This document shows, piece after piece, positions 1-5,876 of a DNA stretch of 5,876 bases; within the stretch, counting starts at the first letter, position 1; the number at the start of each line of letters is the position of its first letter. This DNA is from DASRHK01 sp035650495 (GTDB lineage: Bacteria > Pseudomonadota > Gammaproteobacteria > Nevskiales > Nevskiaceae): assembly GCA_035650495.1 (NCBI GenBank), contig DASRHK010000066.1, positions 1 to 5,876 of the forward strand, in the 5' to 3' direction. Under the pieces are notes generated by a model. The model searched no databases. It was given only the letters and a program-made list of their open reading frames with translations, and was not told the origin of the DNA. The translations under genes and the position numbers were made by a program.

Positions 1-1866
1 TTCGAGCTGCGAGGTGTACGCGACTTCCTGCGTGAGCGGATGGCAGAACGTGTACTCGGGCTCGCGGCCTTCGGCCTGCTTCTGATGCACGAAGCCTGCG
101 TCCTCCAGCGCGCCGAGCGCCGACTCGCACGGCTCTTCTTCGACCGACGCGAGATTGGCGAGCAAGCCCGGACGGAATTCCTGGCCGATGACCGCGGCCG
201 CATGCAGCAGCGACTTGATCTCCTGCGGCAGCCGGTCGATGCGCGCGGCGATCAGCGCGTGCACCGTGTCGGGGATCGGCCATTCCGCGATCGGCTTCGC
301 GAGCTGGTACATGCCGCGGCCGCCTTGCAGATGCCCCGATTCCTCCAGCGCCTGCACCGCTTCCTCGACGAAGAACGGATTGCCGGAAGCACGCTTGCGG
401 ATCTGTTGGGCGATGCCGTCGAGCGACGGATGCCCGCCGAGCAGCGATTGCGCGAGCTCGTCGAGCTGCTGCGCGGTGAGCGCCGACACCGCAATCTGCT
501 CGTCGAGATGCGGGATCAGGTACTCGCTGACGTAATCGGGACGATAGTTGAGGAGCAGCAGCGTCGAGGTGCTGCGCACGTACTTGAGCATGCGCGCGAG
601 GAATTCCTCGCTGGCCGGATCGGCGAAGTGGAGATCCTCGACCAGCAGGATCTGCGGCGTCTCGGAGCTCGGCAGATAGCTCGCGAGCAGATCGAGCATC
701 TGCTCGCGCTCCTCGGGCGCGCTGGCGTCGCCGCGACCTGCGCCGAGGAAATCCATGATGTGCGGGAGGATCCGGGCATTCGCCGGATCGCGCAGCAGGA
801 AGGTGCCGGCGACGAAACGCTTGACGTCGGCGACGGAGCAGTGCTCGGGCAAGCCGAGACGGCTGCGCAACAGCGTCTGCACCGGATACATCGGTAGCGC
901 GCTCGCGTAGGGCACGCCGGTCGCGCGATGCACCGGCAATCCCGCGCGCTCGCACTCCAGCGCGAATTCGTGGCACAGGCGCGACTTGCCGATGCCGGCG
1001 TTGCCGACGACGGCGACCACCTGCCCTTCGCCGTTGCGCGCGCGCTCGAGCACCGCACGCAGCGCATCGAGCTCGCGCTCGCGACCGATGAAGCGCGAGC
1101 CGCCGCGCGCGAGCGAGCGCGACAGCCGCGTCTTCAGCTGTCCCTCGCCTTCGACTTCATAGACGCGCACGGGCGCCGAGCTGCCCTGCACGCTCATCTC
1201 GCCGAGATCACGCAGCTTGAAGTAGCCCTCGACGAGCGACGCCGTGTTGCGCGTCGCGTAGATGCGTCCGGGCTCGCAGATGTGCTCCATGCGCGCCGCA
1301 AGATTCACCGTGAGCCCTTGCGCGGTGTAGTCCATGCGCAGGTCGTCGCCGATGCGGCCGACGATCACTTCGCCGGTGTTCAAGCCCACGCGCATCGACA
1401 GGTTGAGGCCCGACTTGAGGCGCAGCTCGTCGGCGAAGGTCCGCAATTCCGATTGCATCGTGAGCGCCGCGAGGCACGCACGCTGCGCGTGGTCTTCGTG
1501 CGCGATCGGCGCGCCGAACAGCGCCATGATGCCGTCGCCGGTGTATTGGTTGACGGTGCCTTCGTAGCGGTGCACCGCCGCGGTCAGGATCGAGAAGAAG
1601 CGATCGAGGATCGTGTGCCAGGTCTCGGCGCCCGCCTGCTCGGCGAGCTTGGTCGAGCCCTTGATGTCGGCGAACAGCACGGTGACGCGCTTGCGCTCGC
1701 CTTCGATCGCCGAACGGCTCTTGAGGACGCGATCGACCAGATGCTTCGGCGTGTAGCTCTTGCGCTCGTCGCCGACCGGCGCGCCGGCGCCGATCGCGCT
1801 TCCGCACTGGTTGCAGAACTTCGCGCCATCCGGATTCTGCGAGCGGCAGGTGCCACAGACCACCAT
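1..1866 (-). CDS. Zinc-ribbon / class III nucleotide cyclase / AAA-STAND ATPase fusion protein, C-terminus beyond window
   Basis: Predicted cytoplasmic signalling protein that would make a cyclic nucleotide under control of an ATPase module. The frame is open from ATG at 1866 to the window edge, 622 residues. Residues 4, 7, 18 and 21 are the cysteines of an N-terminal zinc ribbon (CGTC, then CNQC). The cyclase domain spans about 58-237. Metal-binding aspartates are D67 (LFADIKGST) and D111 (YTGDGIMALFG), and the transition-state pair is N188 and R192 (VNLAAR). The usual base-recognition Lys and Asp are replaced by Q107 and L185. From about 256 an AAA_16-type ATPase follows: Walker A GNAGIGKS at 288-295, Walker B ILLVED at 406-411, and the family block GNPFFVEEA at 495-503. 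Relatives usually run to about 1000 residues or more with TPR-like repeats, so the missing part is probably that. The start is fixed by GGAGGT 9 nt upstream. Activity and base specificity (ATP or GTP) are inferred, not shown. Confidence 0.93.
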   Translation of the reverse strand, partial: MVVCGTCRSQNPDGAKFCNQCGSAIGAGAPVGDERKSYTPKHLVDRVLKSRSAIEGERKRVTVLFADIKGSTKLAEQAGAETWHTILDRFFSILTAAVHRYEGTVNQYTGDGIMALFGAPIAHEDHAQRACLAALTMQSELRTFADELRLKSGLNLSMRVGLNTGEVIVGRIGDDLRMDYTAQGLTVNLAARMEHICEPGRIYATRNTASLVEGYFKLRDLGEMSVQGSSAPVRVYEVEGEGQLKTRLSRSLARGGSRFIGRERELDALRAVLERARNGEGQVVAVVGNAGIGKSRLCHEFALECERAGLPVHRATGVPYASALPMYPVQTLLRSRLGLPEHCSVADVKRFVAGTFLLRDPANARILPHIMDFLGAGRGDASAPEEREQMLDLLASYLPSSETPQILLVEDLHFADPASEEFLARMLKYVRSTSTLLLLNYRPDYVSEYLIPHLDEQIAVSALTAQQLDELAQSLLGGHPSLDGIAQQIRKRASGNPFFVEEAVQALEESGHLQGGRGMYQLAKPIAEWPIPDTVHALIAARIDRLPQEIKSLLHAAAVIGQEFRPGLLANLASVEEEPCESALGALEDAGFVHQKQAEGREPEYTFCHPLTQEVAYTSQLE

Positions 1867-1875
1867 CGAACGGAG

Positions 1876-1881
1876 ACCTCC
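1876..1881 (-). promoter_or_regulatory. Ribosome-binding site of the cyclase-ATPase gene
   Basis: GGAGGT on the minus strand, 9 nt before the ATG at 1866. It decides the start: no other ATG or GTG lies further upstream in this frame within the intergenic region, and translation from here begins just before the zinc-ribbon cysteines. Confidence 0.8.
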
Positions 1882-1895
1882 GGCAAGATGGGCTG

Positions 1896-1924
1896 ATTGT
1901 GGGGTCCGCGCTGCTACTAAACAA
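1896..1924 (-). promoter_or_regulatory. Candidate sigma70 promoter for the cyclase-ATPase gene
   Basis: Minus-strand -35 element TTGTTT (1924-1919), a 17-nt spacer, and -10 element CACAAT (1901-1896), matching the consensus at 3/6 and 4/6 positions. A start about 7 nt downstream would give a short leader containing the GGAGGT site. Spacing and placement are good, but the match is moderate and no experiment supports it. Confidence 0.4.
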
Positions 1925-1925
1925 T
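1897..1925 (+). promoter_or_regulatory. Candidate sigma70 promoter for the panE-like gene
   Basis: Plus-strand -35 element TTGTGG (1897-1902), a 17-nt spacer, and -10 element AACAAT (1920-1925), matching at 3/6 and 4/6 positions. A start near 1932 would give a leader of about 22 nt carrying the GGAGGA site. It lies almost exactly on top of the opposed candidate promoter, so both assignments may not be right. Confidence 0.33.
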
Positions 1926-1941
1926 GACCTCACGGGTAATC

Positions 1942-1947
1942 GGAGGA
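1942..1947 (+). promoter_or_regulatory. Ribosome-binding site of the panE-like gene
   Basis: GGAGGA, 6 nt before the ATG at 1954. It decides the start in favour of 1954 over the in-frame ATG at 1924, which has no comparable site and would add ten residues ahead of the first strand of the Rossmann fold. Confidence 0.8.
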
Positions 1948-1953
1948 CCGCAG

Positions 1954-2940
1954 ATGAATCTGATCGTCGGGGCCGGCGCCGTCGGCACCATCCTCGCGAC
2001 CTATCTCAGGGCCGCGGGGCGGCCCGTGCGCCTGCTCATCCGCGAGCGCGACCGCGCCGCTTACGAGGCGGCCACGGAGATCCGCACCCACGCGATCAAC
2101 GGCCCTGCGGTGGTCGCGCCCAAGCCCGAGATCACCACGCAGCTCGACCTGGACGGCATCGATCACCTGTTCATCTGCGTGAAATTCCCGGCGCTCGACG
2201 CGCTGCTCGCCCAGCTGCCCGCGACGCTGCCGCCGAACCTGACGCTCATCTCCACGCTCAACGGCCTGGCCGGTCTGCGCCGAATCCGCGAGCGTTTTCC
2301 GAGTGGCCGCATCGTGCCGATGTCGGTCATGTACAACGGCCAGCTGCTCGGTCCTTTGCACGGACAGATCACGACCAAGGCGCTGGTGATCATCGGCAGC
2401 GACGATCCGAAGCTGCTCGGACTGTTCCAAGGCAGCGGCATGGCGGTGAAGCAAGCTGCCGGCGAATCGGCGGCCTGGGGCAAGCTGCTCATCAATCTCG
2501 CGAACGCGGTGTGCGCGCTCACGCACACGACGTTCAAGGACCTGTTCACGCGGCGCGAGCTGCGCGACATCTACGCCGACGTGCTCGACGAAGCGGTGGC
2601 AACGCTCGAGCGCGCGAAGATCCGCTACGAGCTGCCGATGCCGATGCCCTATCGCCTGTACCGGCGCATCCTGCGCCACGGCGGGCCCCTGCCCTGGTGG
2701 TTCGCGAAGCTGCGCAATCGCGTGCAGCCCGGCTCGTATCCGTCGATGGTTGCGGACATCGAGCAAGGCCGGAAGACGGAGGTCGACCAGCTCAATGGAG
2801 AGATCGTGGCCGTCGGCGCCGGCGCCGGCGTCCCCACGCCGATCAACACGCGGATCGTCGAGCTGGTGCACGAATCGGAGCGGCATCACCCCGCCAAGTA
2901 CCTGATGCCGGAAACCTTGCGCCGCCAGCTGGCCCGATGA
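1954..2940 (+). CDS. panE: 2-dehydropantoate 2-reductase (ketopantoate reductase) family protein
   Basis: Predicted cytoplasmic NAD(P)H-dependent reductase of the ApbA/PanE family, which in its best-known form reduces 2-dehydropantoate to pantoate for pantothenate and CoA synthesis. The product is 328 residues. The N-terminus is a Rossmann nucleotide site, GAGAVG at 6-11. K77 (CVKF) and N103 (TLNG) sit where the family has conserved residues. The catalytic lysine is K177 in WGKLLINLAN, with N181. The C-terminal helical domain carries S264 and E276, matching S244 and E256 of E. coli PanE. The protein is about 25 residues longer than the E. coli enzyme, mainly through a proline- and tryptophan-containing stretch around 227-260. 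The start at 1954 has GGAGGA 6 nt upstream. It diverges from the cyclase gene and precedes cysI by 103 bp. No other pantothenate gene is in view, and many genomes carry PanE-like paralogues acting on other 2-keto acids, so the family is firm and the substrate less so. Confidence 0.85.
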   Translation: MNLIVGAGAVGTILATYLRAAGRPVRLLIRERDRAAYEAATEIRTHAINGPAVVAPKPEITTQLDLDGIDHLFICVKFPALDALLAQLPATLPPNLTLISTLNGLAGLRRIRERFPSGRIVPMSVMYNGQLLGPLHGQITTKALVIIGSDDPKLLGLFQGSGMAVKQAAGESAAWGKLLINLANAVCALTHTTFKDLFTRRELRDIYADVLDEAVATLERAKIRYELPMPMPYRLYRRILRHGGPLPWWFAKLRNRVQPGSYPSMVADIEQGRKTEVDQLNGEIVAVGAGAGVPTPINTRIVELVHESERHHPAKYLMPETLRRQLAR

Positions 2941-2970
2941 CGATCTGATCTAAGGTTATTGCGGCCTCCT

Positions 2971-3021
2971 CCTGTTTTCCCCGAAGTCCCGCTGGTAATC
3001 TGCGCCACCGCTGAAAACAGG
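2971..3021. repeat. Perfect 9-bp inverted repeat in the leader before cysI
   Basis: CCTGTTTTC at 2971-2979 is repeated in inverted form as GAAAACAGG at 3013-3021, with 33 nt between the arms and 42 bp from arm start to arm start. It ends 22 nt before the cysI ATG. No T-tract follows the second arm, so it does not look like an intrinsic terminator for the panE-like gene. It could be a pair of operator half-sites or the stem of a leader RNA hairpin. The regulator, if any, cannot be named from the sequence. The 103-bp spacer shows no convincing sigma70 promoter. Confidence 0.5.
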
Positions 3022-3043
3022 CGCGGCAAGTCCTTGTACTGAA

Positions 3044-4710
<1,667 letters not shown>

Positions 4711-4714
<4 letters not shown>

Positions 4715-5202
4715 GCAAGATCATCCGCCATCAGCGCATCGTCGACGACGACTGGATCGCGATCGCCGACGACGCGGAGATTCCGACGTCGGGTCGCGCG
4801 ATCTTCTCGTGGAAGCGCTGGCAGGAAGTGCGCGACGCGCTGAAGACCGGTGACGTCGTCGCCGGCGTACGGATCCCGAACACGCTCGATCTCGCCACCG
4901 CCTGGGATCAGCTGAAGGATCGCCCGCTCATCGCGATCGAGTTCCCCGCCTTCGGCGACGGTCGCGCGTTCTCGCAAGCGCGCCTGCTGCGCGAGCGTTA
5001 TGGCTTCAAGGGCGAGATCCGCGCGGTCGGCGACGTCGTGCGCGATCAGATCTTCTTCATGCACCGCACCGGCATCGACACCATGGTGCCGCGCGCCGAT
5101 CAGGACCTGGCCGTCTGCCTCACCGCGTTCCGCGACTTCACCGTGCCCTATCAGGGCTCGGCCGATCAGCCGATCTCAGTGTTCCAGCGCCGGCGCGTCT
5201 GA
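4711..5202 (+). CDS. DUF934 family protein associated with sulfite reduction
   Basis: A small soluble protein of 163 residues, with no signal peptide or membrane segment. It belongs to the DUF934 family (COG3749), usually described as probably involved in sulfite reduction because it sits beside cysI in many Proteobacteria; its biochemical role is not established to my knowledge. Recognisable blocks are FSWKRWQEVRDAL at 32-44 and the family core from 78 to about 124: FPAFGDGRAFSQARLL, then RYGFKGEIRAVGDVVRDQ, then FMHRTGIDT. I see no cysteine cluster or classical nucleotide motif; the single cysteine is C136. The start codon overlaps the cysI stop as ATGA, which implies translational coupling and matched expression with the reductase. 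The last 27 bp overlap the end of the gene on the opposite strand. The cysH gene commonly found next is absent here. A role as an accessory or electron-transfer helper of the reductase is inference from context. Confidence 0.92.
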
Positions 5203-5876
5203 TCGCCGCAGCGCGCGGGCCACGGGAATCAGCGCGAGATAGCACAGCGCCGCGAGCGTCATCGTCACGTTGATGCCGTAGGCCATGCTGAAGATCACGG
5301 CGAGCACCGAGGCGAGCACGCCGGTCGCGCCGTTGATGCCCCAGAACCACGGTGTCGGCTCGCGATCGACCGCTTCGACGAGGCGCATGCCGGTCGGGAA
5401 CGCGCAGCCCAGCAGGAATCCGAGCGGCATCACCACCGTGAGCGAGATCGCGATGCGCGTCGCGCGCGGGTGCGCGGTGGTCGCGGCGAAGAGCCCGGTG
5501 AGCCCGTGCTGGAGGATCAACAGATAAATGCCCACCAGGCACGCCCAGGCGACGAAGCGCGCCGGCGCGATCATGCCGATCCGAGCGGACGCGAGGCTGC
5601 CCAGCCCGGTCGCGAGGATCAGGCTGAACAGGCACACGCCGAGCGAATAGATCGGGTGGCCGAGATACACGCCGAAATACTGCAGCAGCGAGATCTCGGC
5701 GAGCATGAAGCCCATCCCGATCAGCGCGAAGTATGCGGTGCCCGAGGCGATGAGCCTGCCTGACGCCGCGCGCGCGGTCGCACGCAGCGGAAAAAGGATC
5801 GTCGCCGCGACGGCGATGATGGAGATGCCGAGGATCAGCACGAGCGTGAGCGTCGCCGTGAGATTGCCGCGGATCA
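5176..5876 (-). CDS. C-terminal membrane region of a spermidine synthase-like multi-pass protein, N-terminus beyond window
   Basis: The frame is open from the right edge of the window to TGA at 5178-5176, showing 232 residues. It is an integral inner-membrane protein: by eye about seven hydrophobic segments can be drawn, ending with a short basic tail (VARALRRSD). The pattern fits large membrane proteins that carry a spermidine synthase-like (aminopropyltransferase/SAM-binding) domain, which would be encoded outside this window. Supporting blocks are FALIGMGFMLAEISLLQ, then YLGHPIYSLGVCLFS, then PLGFLLGCAFPTGMRL, and the glycine-rich FWGINGATGVLASVLAV. The sequence is open upstream of the possible GTG at 5841, so that codon is probably internal. 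The family's substrate is not established to my knowledge, and polyamine synthesis should not be assumed. It converges on the DUF934 gene and overlaps it by 27 bp. A different multi-pass membrane family remains possible because the diagnostic domain is out of view. Confidence 0.7.
   Translation of the reverse strand, partial: IRGNLTATLTLVLILGISIIAVAATILFPLRATARAASGRLIASGTAYFALIGMGFMLAEISLLQYFGVYLGHPIYSLGVCLFSLILATGLGSLASARIGMIAPARFVAWACLVGIYLLILQHGLTGLFAATTAHPRATRIAISLTVVMPLGFLLGCAFPTGMRLVEAVDREPTPWFWGINGATGVLASVLAVIFSMAYGINVTMTLAALCYLALIPVARALRRSDAPALEH

Noticed and set aside
40..1896. Two long plus-strand open frames (40-897 and 928-1896)
   Set aside because: Both are antisense to the cyclase-ATPase gene, whose motifs are continuous in one minus-strand frame over 622 codons. 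Their translations are Arg/Ala/Glu-rich and match nothing I recognise.
1924..1953. Earlier in-frame ATG for the panE-like gene at 1924
   Set aside because: No ribosome-binding site precedes it, it overlaps the candidate -10 element, and the ATG at 1954 has GGAGGA at 6 nt and starts right at the Rossmann strand.
1930..2889. 319-codon minus-strand frame opposite the panE-like gene
   Set aside because: Compositional shadow of a well-supported reductase gene; no ribosome-binding site or domain.
2965..2973. AGGAGGAGG on the minus strand, as a ribosome-binding site for a minus-strand gene
   Set aside because: No ATG, GTG or TTG lies at a suitable distance downstream on that strand.
2971..3021. 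Reading the inverted repeat as an intrinsic terminator of the panE-like gene
   Set aside because: The stem is AT-containing with a 33-nt loop, and no run of T follows the second arm.
5285..5763. Plus-strand open frames opposite the membrane-protein gene
   Set aside because: Antisense to a hydrophobic multi-pass protein with recognisable family blocks; their translations are compositional shadows.
5841..5876. GTG at 5841 as the true start of a short membrane protein
   Set aside because: The frame is open upstream to the window edge, the codons before it continue the first membrane segment, and no ribosome-binding site precedes it, so the gene most likely starts outside the window.

Overview
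This is a compact, high-GC stretch of a bacterial chromosome. It holds five protein-coding genes, two of them cut by the window edges. I see no RNA gene, insertion sequence, CRISPR array, integrase or phage gene. The strong GGAGG ribosome-binding sites, the heavy use of G/C in third codon positions, and above all the siroheme sulfite reductase followed directly by a DUF934 gene point to a proteobacterium, most likely beta or gamma. A finer assignment cannot be made from the sequence alone.

Layout. (1) Positions 1-1866, minus strand: the first 622 residues of a large cytoplasmic signalling protein with a zinc ribbon, a class III nucleotide cyclase domain and an AAA/STAND-type ATPase module. 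Its C-terminus lies beyond position 1. (2) Positions 1867-1953: an 87-bp divergent intergenic region with a clear ribosome-binding site for each gene and two overlapping, opposed candidate sigma70 promoters. (3) Positions 1954-2940, plus strand: a ketopantoate reductase-family enzyme (panE-like). (4) Positions 2941-3043: a leader containing a perfect 9-bp inverted repeat. (5) Positions 3044-4714, plus strand: a siroheme/[4Fe-4S] sulfite reductase hemoprotein (cysI), overlapping by 4 bp a DUF934 gene at 4711-5202. (6) Positions 5176-5876, minus strand: the C-terminal membrane part of a spermidine synthase-like multi-pass protein. It converges on, and overlaps by 27 bp, the end of the DUF934 gene.

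How the genes work together. The clear functional unit is cysI plus DUF934, which serves assimilatory sulfite reduction (sulfite to sulfide for cysteine synthesis). The cysH gene often found next in related genomes is not here; the convergent membrane-protein gene takes its place. The panE-like gene shares the strand of cysI but is separated by 103 bp, and nothing shows that they share a function. The cyclase-ATPase protein reads away from the metabolic genes and probably forms a separate signalling unit.

Most of the window is ordinary metabolic and signalling gene content, and I do not see an undescribed multi-gene system. The points most worth a second look are the non-canonical base-recognition positions in the cyclase, the inverted repeat before cysI, the opposed promoters at 1896-1925, and the convergent gene overlap at 5176-5202.
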